Positions 10,869-21,659 of a DNA stretch of 64,000 bases are shown here, piece by piece (within the stretch, counting starts at the first letter, position 1; each line of letters opens with the position of its first letter). Position numbers and translations under genes: made by a program. Origin of the DNA: Bactrocera neohumeralis (Eukaryota > Arthropoda > Insecta > Diptera > Tephritidae); contig NC_065922.1 in NCBI RefSeq assembly GCF_024586455.1, positions 32,236,089 through 32,300,088 of the forward strand, given 5' to 3'. The notes beneath the pieces are model-generated. The model had not been told where the DNA came from and did not search any database. It saw only the letters and a program-made list of their open reading frames with translations.

Positions 10869-11391
10869 CTATTTCGTATTTCACTATTCGCCGATTCGCG
10901 TCTACTTTCACTTAAAGCCGCTGCAGCACCGCCACCAACACCTGCGGCCGTCACTGCCGCCACAATAGCCGCCTCTGCAGTGACACTAGCTCTATCTTTC
11001 AAATGCTGTTGCTGCTGCTCCACCAACTGCTCCTGCGCCGTGGCCGCCATCAATTCGGCCGGGGTTTGCATTTGTATGCGTTCATCGCCGGCCACCACGT
11101 CATACGTAGGATCGTCATCGTCAACATCATCATCATCGAGTGACGATTGTTTGGATGTCACCTCAATGAGTGGCGGTGCACCAATGCCAATCGCACTGCT
11201 GCTATTCAAACCAGTTAACGATGTAGTGGATGTGTCCGAGGCTGAGTAATCGGTTTCATTGTTAGTGGCGCGTAGATATGAAATGCGACGCATCGGTTTG
11301 CTATCGTCAAACGAGGACATCGGCTTAAAGCGACGCACCACAGCAGCACCGCTGCTCCCATCCGCCGAGGAAGTGCCAGTAGTTGTGGCCA
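10869..11391 (-). CDS. RhoGAP19D: RhoGAP19D-like, exon with RRFKPMSSFDD block
   Basis: 523 nt: two bases completing a Val codon, 173 codons, and two bases of a Ser codon (acceptor CAAACAG, donor AG/GTGTGT). Starts ATTTGTSSADG. An ordered-looking block VVRRFKPMSSFDDSKPMRR is followed by ISYLRATNNETDYSASD, then an Asp-rich run (DDDDVDDDD), a Gln run, and an Ala/Gly-rich end with SESRRESANSEI. The basic-then-SFDD block may correspond to the pre-PH region of ARHGAP21 that has RRQLSHD and SKSYDEG (loose resemblance, inference). Otherwise it is low-complexity linker. Confidence 0.88.
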
Positions 11392-11588
11392 CTGTTTGTT
11401 GAGAAAGATAACGAAAGATGATGTGTGGTGGTCAATTCGAAATAGAAATAGAAATATAAATAGATGAGTGGAAAAACAGCAGCAGCAAAACGGAAGTGAG
11501 TTCGATTGCATGCAGCTGGTTTTCCAACGCAATCAATACACCGCTGTGTATTATAAACAAAAGTGTTATGAGCGCGAGAGCAACTTAC

Positions 11589-11720
11589 CTTGGCTGCTTG
11601 CTGGCACCACGACCACCTCGTTGCTTTCGGCGATATCAGTGAGTGCCGGTTTCGGTTCAGCCACCGCAACTGTTGTTGTTGTTGTTGATCCAAGAGCTTC
11701 CGGTAATTTGCCAGTGTATT
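11589..11720 (-). CDS. RhoGAP19D: RhoGAP19D-like, 44-codon linker exon
   Basis: 132 nt between TTTTCGCAG and CAAG/GTAAGT. The leading AA completes a Lys codon with the A left by the preceding exon, and the trailing G starts a Val codon. It encodes YTGKLPEALG, a Thr run from ACA repeats, VAVAEPKPALTDIAESNE, then VVVVPASSQ. Phase agreement at both ends with neighbouring exons is the main evidence. The sequence is an unstructured linker with no recognised motif. Confidence 0.82.
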
Positions 11721-12239
11721 CTGCGAAAATACGGCGGAAAAAGAGCAACAAAATATATATATTTGCAGGTACTAAGCAGTTTTTCTTCTATTTTACGACG
11801 AGGCAAACGAGTTTCGGTGTAAGCAAAAAAGAGTGCACTGTTTGTGCAAGTAAACAGCAGGCAAGCGATAAAAGCAACTAATATGAGGCTTATTAAGCAA
11901 CTTCAATTGCTAATGAAATAGTTATACGATTGCAGTAATGCTTAATAATTGATTACTTTATAAGCTAATTGAAGTTAAGTCCAACAATCGAGCTTAAATA
12001 AAGAGCTTTTCAGACAATTATGCTCAAGTTACGCATAGCAGAATATTGTAGAGAGAGAATGGTCACGTTCGAGTACACAAGACCATCACTGTTGTTGTTT
12101 TTTCGGAGATTTTTTTTAGCGACGGTAAAGAGCTAATCCAAGACTCTGTTCAAAAGTCTGAGTCTCAGTTTATGTTGTCGAGTGTTACGGATTGTTGTAA
12201 TTGAGCGTTAATAGCTCAACAAATAGTCGATTCTGGCGA

Positions 12240-12310
12240 CAGTTGATGAAAAGATCCGCAACGGACCCAGGTTTTTGTCCAACCAAGGGCTGCCAGCTCG
12301 GCAGCATTCC
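12240..12310 (-). repeat. SINE-like fragment
   Basis: GATCCGCAACGGACCCAGG, then CCAACCAAGGGCTGCCAGCT and CGGCAGCATTC, is a diverged minus-strand copy of the unit seen at 2.9 and 15.4 kb. Only about half a unit is present. Confidence 0.45.
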
Positions 12311-12344
12311 TCAAAATTATTTGGGGTATGTTTTACTGAATCCA

Positions 12345-13600
12345 TTATCTTTTGATTGGTTCGTTTGAATGGCAACTATGTAGTATATACTGAATTGGTC
12401 CGATGTGAACAATTTGTTCGACGTTTCCAACCATGTCTTTATCTTCACGATATTTGACAAACACTGGTTTATGATCGATCAATTTATGCGGAATACAGGG
12501 TTTGTCCGGAAAGTAATAGGACTGATTTTTTTCCGCCGCGACTGTACTTCGGAGCGTCAGAGCGCACCGACTGGATTAGGTAAAGGGCGTTCTTAGCTAA
12601 CGAACGAGCGGGTGGTCAGTTGTCTCCAACCTGGAGAGTCAGGACAAACAGACGTTTGAGATGATCAAGCAGGCTTACCAAGATGCTGCTTTAGCAAGAA
12701 GTGATGTGTTTCGGTGGCACCAGGCCACCAGGGCCGAGAAGAGGTAGCTGATGAAGACCGTGCTGGGAGACCTGCGACTTCGACAAACACCGACAATGTG
12801 TCTCGTGTGCGCAAAGTTTTGAGTTTAGACCGTCGACTAAGTATTCGTTTAATTGCCCAGATGTTAAATTAATCAAAATCTGTGATTTGATAGAGCACTT
12901 GAACCTGCGCAAGGTGAGCGCGAAGAATGTCCCAAAAGTGCCCACTGACGATCAAAACTTGTGAACTACCTAGCTACCTAACCAAGCCCGGCATCCCAAC
13001 GATTCCGCAGCCGCCCTAGAGTCCAGATGTGGCCCCCAGGCCTTTTTTGGTTCCTTGCCTGAATAGGTCAATGAAAGGCAAGCATTTTGAGACGACAGAG
13101 GGGATCCAAGCAGCATCAACCTCAGCTCTCAAGGCTATTCCGGAGAATGCCTTCCATGACGCCTTCAATGCTTGGAAATCGCGCTGGCAGCACTGCATCG
13201 ACGCAGAAGGAGCCTATTTTAAAATTTTTTAAAGAATTGTAACGATTGGTTCAATATATTTTTTTAAATCGACTCAGTCCTTTGACTTTCCGGACAAACC
13301 CTGCTATATATGCTCTTTTGGACCGATTTGAGCAATTTTATTCAGAGATTTCGGTATTCCATATAAGGACTTGACCTTGATCGTTAAGTTTATAAAACGG
13401 CTATATGCTATATTCGTCCGATATCAGCGGTTCAAGAATTGAAGCGGACGGACAGACAGACGGGCGTGGCCAAATTGAATTAGCTCGTCAATCTAATATA
13501 CATATATATATATATAAACATACTTTGTAGAGCCCCCGAAGTTTTCTACTGGGTATTACAAACTTCGTGGCAAACGGAATATACACAGTTCGGGTTATAA
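12345..13600. mobile_element. DINE-1/Helentron-like repeat, interrupted
   Basis: Left part 12345-12495 and right part 13305-13600 belong to one dispersed repeat. Words shared with the copies at 44.1 and 61.6 kb: GGTCCGATGTGAACAATTTG, GGACCGATTTGAGC, CATATAAGGACTTG, GGCTATATGCTAT, GACGGACAGACAGACG, GTGGCCAAATTG, TACAAACTTCGTGGC. It has been opened by the mariner at 12496-13304. It is in the intron 11721-13700 of the RhoGAP gene. Confidence 0.7.
12496..13304 (+). mobile_element. Internally deleted mariner with both terminal inverted repeats
   Basis: GGGTTTGTCCGGAAAGT at the left end is matched in inverted orientation at the right end (ACTTTCCGGACAAACCC), each next to TA. Inside, pieces of transposase remain: FEMIKQAYQDAAL and VFRWHQ (N-terminal DNA-binding part), HLNLRKVSAKNVPKV, then PRPFWLFPCLNRS and ALKAIPENAFHDAFNAWKSR (C-terminal end). 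The catalytic D...D34D core is absent. It could only have moved with enzyme supplied in trans. Confidence 0.88.
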
Positions 13601-13700
13601 TATGTACGTAGCAAGTCTTCAAAACGCGCTACTCGTCTGCTCAATAGCTTTCAAAATAAAGTTAAGAGAGGAAAATAAAATATGTATGTATATAACTCAC

Positions 13701-14074
13701 TATTAGGCGGCGCATGATCGATGGTAGTCGTAGCCAAACTGGCCTTGTGGATCTCCATGCGACTATACTGCACACCGTCCACCACACTACCGTGTTGGTG
13801 TTGTTGTTGTAGCTGATGCTGTTGCAACTTCGACAATTGCATTGGCGCGTGTGACGTCTGCGCTTGCTGTGTCTGTTGCAGTTGTTGTACCTGTAGCTGA
13901 TGCAACGGATGATGTTGCAGCGATTCGTACAGCACTGTGGGTTTCTTTATCAGCACCACATTGCCAGCTGCTGCTGTGGTGGCGCTAGGCTCAACACAGG
14001 CACTTGTGTTGATGGAGAGCGGTTGGAAGGGATCAAAGCCTTTGGCGAGATGAGAGACGAGCTTGCGTTCGAAG
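13701..14074 (-). CDS. RhoGAP19D: RhoGAP19D-like, exon with FERKLVSHLAKGFDPF block and polyQ
   Basis: 374 nt (1 + 372 + 1), acceptor TTTCATTCCAG, donor AATA/GTGAGT. The split first codon is Val. The exon starts FERKLVSHLAKGFDPFQPLS, the most ordered-looking segment upstream of the PH domain, then NVVLIKKPTVLYES, followed by a Gln/His/Leu-rich stretch and MEIHKASLATTTIDHAPPN. The polyQ stretch is encoded by mixed CAG/CAA. The 2-kb intron on its downstream side (11721-13700) contains a DINE-like repeat with a nested mariner. Function of the FERKL block is unknown to me. Confidence 0.86.
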
Positions 14075-14173
14075 CTGGAATGAAAATGAATGTGTAGGAA
14101 AATGTAATAAATAAATTTGTATGAAAAATATGGATACAGTACATGAAAAATGGCTTAAGCCAAGACAACTTAC

Positions 14174-15004
14174 ACTTTATTGGTGACCCCAGTCTCCTGC
14201 AGGGTTTCTAAATAATCCAAATCCTTTACATATTTATCACCCATGCCATTGTTGTTGCTCGGCCGACTGCTTGCGCTGCCATTGCCAGCTGCTTGTCGCA
14301 AGGCCGCCGTTTCAACGCCGACAGCACGTACGCCACCAGCGCTCACACTCACACTTGTCGCCGCATTCAACACACTGCCACGACTCATAGCACTCTCCAT
14401 GCTAATATAGTTGCCACCGACGCTGCCAACACCACCACCACCACTACCACTAGTGGTCGCAACGTGGTTTTTGGCTACATTGCCACTGCTGCTGACACTG
14501 CCGTAGTATTGATGCATTTCAATTGCACTGACGTTGGCGGGCAACAGCTCACGCGTGCTCGACGCCGATGAGGATGTCGCCGAGAGTGGTTGCTTAACGT
14601 GTGTACGCACCTGACCACGCGGCCCGCCGCCGCCACCTATGCTGCTCAGCACTGATGAACCGGCCGATGTCGATGTCGTCGACACCATAGACAATTGCGG
14701 GCTGCCCGACGGTGGTGTGTGCGGCGGGAAGAAATGCTGTTGGGCGGTGTGGCTCACAGCGGGTACGCTGTGCAGCGTGGCGTGCGTATGTGGCAGCGGT
14801 GATTTAAGGAATTCCTCTTTTTGCTTGATCGATTCACGTAGGCGTATCATCAATTCGCTGGTGTCAACGGCGCCGACACCCGAAGCGGGCGCATAGAAGG
14901 CGGAATTGGCTGCGACCGCTGCAGCTGATTGTGTGTGATAGAGTTGATGTTGTTGTTGTTGTTGTTGTCGGGATAATACTGTCAAATTGGGCGGCGGTTG
15001 GGAG
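14174..15004 (-). CDS. RhoGAP19D: RhoGAP19D-like, most upstream exon recognised (partial N-terminus)
   Basis: 831 nt: one base C closing a split codon, 276 codons, two bases of the next Val codon (acceptor ATTTGCAG, donor AAAGT/GTAAGT). Starts SQPPPNLTVLSR, then a Gln run. A conserved-looking helix DTSELMIRLRESIKQKEEF follows, then a long Ser/Gly/Thr/Val-rich region ending KYVKDLDYLETLQETGV. The acceptor and split codon show that at least one more coding exon exists upstream. Family members have an N-terminal PDZ domain, which I could not find in the window. A shorter isoform could start at the in-frame ATG at 14850 (ELM). Confidence 0.87.
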
Positions 15005-15299
15005 CTGCAAATGAAAAAAATAAATGCAAATGAGATTAGTGTGAAATTTTTGAAGAAAAAATAAGCTTATAAAGTTTACGTAATGAATATATGTACATAT
15101 ATACATACATATATTATATATGTATATTAATAAATTAATATTGAAAGCGGTTTTTCGGTATACATATACATATGTATATGCGTCTAAATATGATAGAGTT
15201 GCCACTTATAAAAAAACTCAGCCAAATTTTGCACCACGAATTCAGTGAAAAATTATTTGGTCTTAAAAAGTTTAAGTTAACCGACGTAATATTTCTCAA

Positions 15300-15770
15300 A
15301 GTCAAGTTGTTGTTGTAGCGATTATTTAGGCTCTGGGGAAATGAGCAAAATTAACTGTGGTTGATGTTGTTGTTTTTGTAGGGGCAAAGTTCTACCGAGT
15401 TGCTAGTCCTTGACCGGATAAAAATGCGGGTCCGTTCCGGTTACTTGGACCCGACTATCGTGACAACTGCCCGACCGTCGTGGGAACGGTTAAAATGTAA
15501 TGTCGGCGGAAAGTCGAGGAAACGTGATAAAAAATATCCGGGTACGTTCCGGTTACAAAGACCCGACTGTCGTTGAAACGGACCGATTGTCGTCGAAACG
15601 GTTAAAATTAATCGAAGTCACTTAACAGAAAGTCGAGAAAACGTCATAAAGAATCCGGGTCCGTTTCGGTTACGTAGATCCGACTGTCGTGGGAACAGCT
15701 CGATCGTCTTCGGAACGGGTCAAATTAACAGGAGGAGGCAAAGTCCTGTACGGTGATTAGCCTTTGGATC
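15300..15770 (+). repeat. SINE-like element, tandem ~116-bp units
   Basis: GTTGTTGTTGTAG-type heads at about 15307 and 15365 are followed by three tandem copies (starting near 15427, 15541, 15657) of a unit with CGGGTCCGTTCCGGTTAC, GACCCGACTGTCG, GGAACGG, AAAGTCGAGGAAACGT. Each copy contains a GGTTAC/GTTCC region resembling a Pol III B box (weak). A tRNA-like 5' part is not obvious, so SINE is only the best guess; a satellite grown from a SINE is equally possible. Confidence 0.6.
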
Positions 15771-15959
15771 GGTAAGAAAGAAATGTTTAGGAAAAGTACT
15801 TCCAAACGGTTGAAGCTTTGGTAAAGATAAATAATATCATTATGATATTTTGGGCCCTGAAGAATTGGTATGGTCCCCTATTAACTGTATGTAATCTGAA
15901 TGTAAAACAATGGAAACAACCGATGCAGTAATACTTTTCACAAATAAAAATGTAAATGC

Positions 15960-16785
15960 AACAGTGGTCCGATCTTAAAATATTGTTCGAAGATTATACC
16001 GTTGCATAGGTGGGTAATGGCGGCTGGGCAAACATCGTCTACATGATTTGCTATTGCGAAAGCCGCGATGGACCTGCAGACAATTCCAGAGTCAACATCT
16101 ACGTAGACAGTCAAGCAGCAATCAATGCAGTAATCTCGTATCTGCATATCGGCCAGGAGTGTCTTGGGAAGCAGGGCAGCAGTGGAAAGTGTTGCAGGAA
16201 GCAAGGAGCTTCACTTCTACTGTGTGCCAGGCTTCAAAGGCACTAAAGGCAATGAAATAATGGGGAAGATTGCCAAGAATGGTGTACGGCTAACATTCAA
16301 AAACGGGATCAAGATTGCATTGAAGCATGATAAAGAAAATCGAAACCTGATGAAACGAGCGACCTGGATACAAAACTGCAAAAGTCATATGCAAAACGGT
16401 AGATCGGAAGTACACAAAATTTCTATTGGTACTAGCTAGAAGAGACTGTAGGAACATGATAGGAATACTAACTGGTCACTGACTGGTGGCGATACGCGTT
16501 CGCAGGATGGGACTGACAGAACGAGAAGATTGTGAGAAAAGTCTAGAGTCGGGCACCAGGGAAACAATGGAGCATCTCTTGTGCACTTGTCTCGTATTGA
16601 CAAGACATCTGGGGCTCTCACGGTTGATACACTGGAAGAGGTAACGATAGAGAGGCCTCAGAGTCTATTAAATTTCGCGTCAAACGCAGGCATTCTAATG
16701 GATGACTACTCCTCTTGGACCCATCAACTGAACCCCATCTGGTATCGCCTACCAGATTATTAACCTAACGTACCGTTACCTGGAA
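15960..16785 (+). pseudogene. Non-LTR retrotransposon 3' end (RNase H and CCHC-like region)
   Basis: Broken frames encode an RNase H-like part (VNIYVDSQAAINAVISYLHI; LHFYCVPGFKGTKGNEI, normally WVPGHxGxxGNE), a RNRLMKRATW-like segment, and a C-terminal Cys/His cluster followed by SLLNFASNAGILM. There is at least one frameshift and several stops. A CTAACCTAAC-like tail follows at 16760-16775, as in related LINE copies in this window. It starts inside a short DINE-like piece (15960-16010, GGTCCGATCTTAAAATATTG). Inactive 5'-truncated LINE. Confidence 0.82.
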
Positions 16786-16799
16786 TAATTACTGCTGCA

Positions 16800-17080
16800 A
16801 ATTATTGGGATGATATTTTATAAAATAAAAAAGTTTTCCATGCAGGGACTCGATTTTGATCGGTCAGTTTGTATGGTTTTATGCTATAGTAGTCCACAAT
16901 CGGCGGTTTTGGGAGAAAATAACGATATCTCGAAAATGGAGGAACTTGCGCGCATTGAGTGGGTTCCACAGAGGGACTGACAGACAAGCGGAGGCAGCTA
17001 AATCGACTCAGCTCGGCACGCTAAACATTTATGGGATCTCCGACTTTTCCTTCTGGGTTTTAGTCAAGTAGTTAAACGTG
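16800..17080 (+). mobile_element. DINE-1/Helentron-like repeat fragment
   Basis: AAAAAAGTTTTCCATGCAGG, TTTTGATCGGTCAGTTTGTA, TGCTATAGTAGTCC, GATATCTCGAAAATGGAGG, TAAATCGACTCAGCTCGGCA and TCTCCGACTTTTCCTTCTGG follow the order of the longer copies at 44.1 and 61.6 kb. Only one internal unit is present. Confidence 0.7.
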
Positions 17081-18250
17081 CTAGCATTAAAAACTCAATA
17101 GAAAAACTTTCTCCAGAAAATTTAAGACATCTCAAAAGCATTACATAATCAAAACTAAGTTAGACCGCTGTCTATGCCGATTTCACCAAACACCCGCGAA
17201 TTTTTTTATAACGTTGCCAACAATTTCAACACTGCCATTATGACATTATTTTCAAAACCACGCTCAGCCGCTGTTGAGCGCTATTTTTGGCTAGACTACA
17301 GCCACAGCGCAAACGCGAAACGATAAATAAAAAAAATAACACGCTTCCGCCCAATGTGTGACACCCAATAATTAGCGGCAAACTTATATAAATGCAAACA
17401 CACACTTAAGTAAAATGGGCACATATACACACACACACACCTACGACATGGTGACTGACACATTCTGCAAAAACAACTCAAAACCGCATCCATCGGCCCC
17501 ATCATAACATCGGAATGCAACAAGTAGCGCGCACTCAAAAAGCGGCTCAGAGAGAGCGCCAATGATGAATTCGTATCGAAGTCGCGACTTTTATTTACAG
17601 CACAAACATTTCACACACCACAAATTAAGTACGTGAACATTTGCATTATTAATTTTTATTATAAATAATTCACTTAATGCACATGCGCGCTTGTAAAGAA
17701 ATGCTGAAAACTGATGGCAGGGTGTGGTTGGTTGACGAGCGCTAAGCGCGCGCATGCAAGCTGCCAATAATTAGCTATGCAAATGTGGCGCAATTGCAAA
17801 TTCACTGAGCGTAATTAAACAGCTATCTTGGCGAGCACTTAATAGACACTTCTATATAGATTTTTTCTAAATTTAGATTTGCAAGATTAGCGCTGGAGAT
17901 AGTAGAATTTATTATTGCAACGCCACTGCTGATTGTGTGATGTGTGTTTTTGAGAGCGTTGAGATTACTACCCGAAGATGCAGCAACTAAAACGTTGATA
18001 ACACTTTCGAATGATCTAACCGAAAAACGCCGACGAACAGCAAGCACGCGCGCGATTATTAAGCGTTCTTAATTTTTGTAAAAGCTACAAGTGTTTGCTT
18101 AATAATTTATTAACTATCGTCCGCCGTTTGCCAGCCAGCTTGATTGACTAAGTACTCCGACTGACTAGACGAACGAGAAAGTAGACGCAGTGGTGAGCGC
18201 GCAAACACTAGAAATTCAAATGATATTGACAACGCGTCAACTTAATTTGA
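17081..18250 (-). promoter_or_regulatory. Candidate TATA-less promoter and 5' leader (minus strand)
   Basis: On the minus strand TTAGTC (A at 18149; fly initiator consensus TCAGTC, one mismatch) is followed at +28 to +32 by GGACG (18122-18118), a perfect match in sequence and spacing to the downstream promoter element RGWYV. A second initiator-like TCAGTC lies just upstream. The next ~390 nt read as a typical fly leader and lack any ATG until about 17753. The first RhoGAP exon seen begins at 15004, so this could serve a short isoform. No splice donor was settled. Confidence 0.35.
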
Positions 18251-20395
18251 CGCGTATTTAATATAGAAGAGCAATGTTGTTGTCGTTAATATTAGTTTTG
18301 TTGTTGTTGTTATTATTGTTGTTGTTGCTAGTGTCTTTGGCAGGTAGACGAAATACGCAAATCAATGCGTCGCAGTTGATTGGCGGGCGGACAGCGAGTT
18401 CAGGCGTAGCTTGTGTGCGACATTCCTGTTGGAATTTGGAACTGAAAACGCTGCAAGCCACATCGAAACGGACTGGCGCGCACGAGAATGCGATGTGCAC
18501 TGGCAAGCGGACACAGGCGTCGGAGCCACAACCTTCAGCGCGAACGCATACGCTAGAAATCACAAACGACGACAGGCGGCGCGCACACACAAATTCATCG
18601 GGCTCAACAGGCACCGCCATCAGAGTTTAGCGCGCTCACCGTCACCAGCCATTATCCATCCACCCATTGGGGGCATACGCAAGCGCTGACGTATGAATAT
18701 TGCTATGCGCTGCTAACGCACAGAATGGAGCTACCCATTATGGAGGGCGCGCGTAGCGACACTGATGACGACTATGGCAATCCATTGAAATTGGTGAGGC
18801 CGTCGCACAGTCAGCGCAATTCCTTAAAGAGCGCATGCGCGACAGTTAGACAAGCGCGCCACCGCCACCCACCTGCCACCGCGTATTTTTATGTGGTTGA
18901 CATTATTGGAGGAGAATGATTGAGCAGCAAAAATTCAAAAATAAATATTAATAAAAATCTACTGCCGATCAAGTGAAATATAGTCGAAAAAATAGTACAA
19001 AGTAAATATGATTAATATAATTTCAATTTGCTATTAAATATAAAAGTACGCAGCAAACATGCCGCTTGCCGTAGCGTATACAAAAAATAATAATAATAAG
19101 CAACAAAAACAACGCGCGCACATAACGCACGCTGCTTAGTGCCATACAAGCGGCTGCCTTGACTTATTTGTGCGGCGGCGGCACACAGCGCTTCGTAGCG
19201 GTCAGTCTCAAAAAGGAACGCGCGCTACTTGCGTTTGGGCGCAAGTTTTTTTTGTTTTTGCTTTTGCGCTTCGTGTGCCATCCACAATTTATTTTACTTT
19301 GTTTTGAGCGCTGTGAGTGCGCGCAAAATTGAATATCCGATTTTTTCCCCTTTCCATTAGCTGCCACAGTCCAGGAAAACAATGCGGCGTTGGAATTGGC
19401 GAATTGTAGCGCAGTGCGGTAGTATGTGTAGAACAGCATGCCCTCACCCAAAAACAAAAATATGTATAAAAAATTAAAATTGACAGAACATTATTCAATT
19501 GACCTTGAGCAAGTTAACAAAACAAGTCTATGCGAAGGAAGCAATAAAAAAGAAGCGCAAGTGTCTGAGGAAAACATGTGGGTAGGTTTACGTATTCGGA
19601 AGATAGGTGGGGAAATGAGGTGAGGGGAGTGAGTGCTTAGCAAAGACTCAAACCATTCCAAATAGTTGTAGAAGTCAGAACAGGTAGAATACTAGGAAAG
19701 TTATGACTCAATTTACTTATACCATATGTTCGAAGCGAATGTCGTAAGTAATGATATCACTGCGATCGAAATGATTAAAGACATACCAAGCTGTCAAATT
19801 TTGACGTTTCAATCAGCTGACGCAAAGTTAACTTTTAGAGAAAACAATTATTCTTTAAGATTCCAAACAAAACTCACTGCATATTCCTTACCATGTTTAA
19901 CCCTTGGACCCTTTTTATATGAATGAAAAGAGGTTTTGTTCTACAACAGTATTTACGTGAACATCCCGATTATGGATGGAGAAGATGCGTTTTCAATGTG
20001 TTGACATAATATTAAAGTAAACTGCTTTTTAGCTAACTTTCAGCAGGAACCACCGATAAATAGAGTTCTTCCGATAATTTTGATTCAATTTTGGTAGTCC
20101 TTTACGCACTAAATGCAGAAGTCATACCAGTCAGTTGTAGCTAGTTTCGAAATGCGAACTACCCCATCTACTAACATAACTTTATCTGGATTCAATAAAA
20201 GACATATCAATTTGCTTAGATATACTAAATATGAATGTCAAACAATGTGTTTATTATGACAGTTGATTTGACAGCTGTCAACCGTGGAAAGCATTTTACA
20301 TTTTTACTTAAACGCTCCAAATTATTTACGTACACACAAGATTAAATTTAACTCGGATTGGTCCGTAAACGATAAAAATGGCTTCCAAGATTAAT
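18251..20395. other. Unassigned region, GC-richer then AT-rich
   Basis: 18.25-19.45 kb is GC-richer than its surroundings, with CAA/GTT runs and many GCGC words. A plus-strand frame at 18725 (MELPIMEGARSDTDDDYGN, 64 codons) looks mildly coding and is followed by a possible donor TTG/GTGAGG, but I recognise no protein. 19.45-20.39 kb shows nothing that I can name. Confidence 0.4.
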
Positions 20396-20399
20396 AAAG

Positions 20400-20510
20400 C
20401 ATTTTTTATGTTCGTATCAGATCGAGAAGACTGCAGGAAATGTCTAGAGCAAGGCACTAGAGAAACAATGGAGAATCTCGTGTAACTCGTCCCGTATTGT
20501 TCGCAGAAGA
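20400..20510 (+). pseudogene. LINE C-terminal fragment
   Basis: About 100 bp matching the Cys/His-rich end of the LINE at 15.96-16.78 kb: REDCRKCLEQGTRETMENL is readable, next to a stop. Isolated dead fragment. Confidence 0.6.
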
Positions 20511-21659
20511 GAATTTTTCACTTTCGAAAAAAGGAAAAATATCACAAGGAGCCAAATCTAGCTAAGCGGGGCTAAGCGACGACTCTCATCTCGTGTTTGG
20601 ACAAAAAATCAGTCAGAATCAAGCTAGAATTCATGTATTTTGGTTCAAGTCTTGCTTTGACACGCTTCATACCCAAAACATTAATCGAAAAAAGTTGTTG
20701 AGATCCTCAGCTATCGCTCTCATACCAACACAACTATTTTCAAGAACCGTTTCTTCAAAGTTTTCTATGTTATCGTCATTAATAGAAGTGGAGTGGAGGA
20801 GAGGTGGACCATGGGAAACTTTTCGATGACTTCAGGAATTTCACTGCACTTTTTGTGCCCTTTAAATACCATACTTGTGTTCGTGATAAAGGGCAGTCTA
20901 AAATAATGCAGGATTTTAGTATAGATTCTCTTTTAAAAATGTTTATAATTTCTTTGATCAATTGTCAATTGGGATAATACCTAATACCAATATTAATTAT
21001 ATGTACATATATGTGGAATAAACGCTAAGTGGAAAGGTAGATGACCTTGAAAGAAATAAAGCATAACTTGAAGCGTTTCTGTTCACTTTTTGAGGTGGAA
21101 ATAATCAATAATATTATTGACAATGCGATTTACATATTACAGTAAATGATATATTTTTATTTAAACTCATATTAATAATGCAAACTTAGTATGCATATGT
21201 GACAAAATGCGCGACGCAATTGCTGCACGCTTGAGACGCGGGTATTTACTGTCAACACAACGCCAACAGCGTAACAACTCGGTGCTCCGCTGCTGCCAAC
21301 TGTCACTTATAGCACATTTGCTCTATGGCATACCCAAGTGGCCAGCCGCGATGCCCTTTTACTGCTTTGGGCTGGCTGGCTGGTCGATATCTCGAAGGTC
21401 TATTAACGCCTATTTGGTTTTGCGTTAATTTATGTAACACAGGTACAACAGCAAAAACAAATAAATAATAAATAAAACATAAAAAACAAAAAACAAAAAC
21501 TTCAACTCGAACTGTCACTATGTCAGTCTGTCAGTTAATGCGCGACAACAACAAATGAAAGGGCTACAAAAACAAATGACGTGTGTTGCCAATAATTTGT
21601 GACAGTCAATCACCAACCACAAAGCCAACGTTGGTGATGGTGTTTTTTATGTATGTTTT
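20511..21659. other. Unassigned region
   Basis: A plus-strand frame at 20593 (78 codons) and a GC-richer patch at 21200-21430 have no recognisable product. I see no splice-supported exon, RNA gene or terminal repeat here. Confidence 0.4.

Noticed and set aside
20593..20829. 78-codon frame as a transposase or host exon
   Set aside because: No catalytic motif, terminal repeat or splice support could be seen on either strand.
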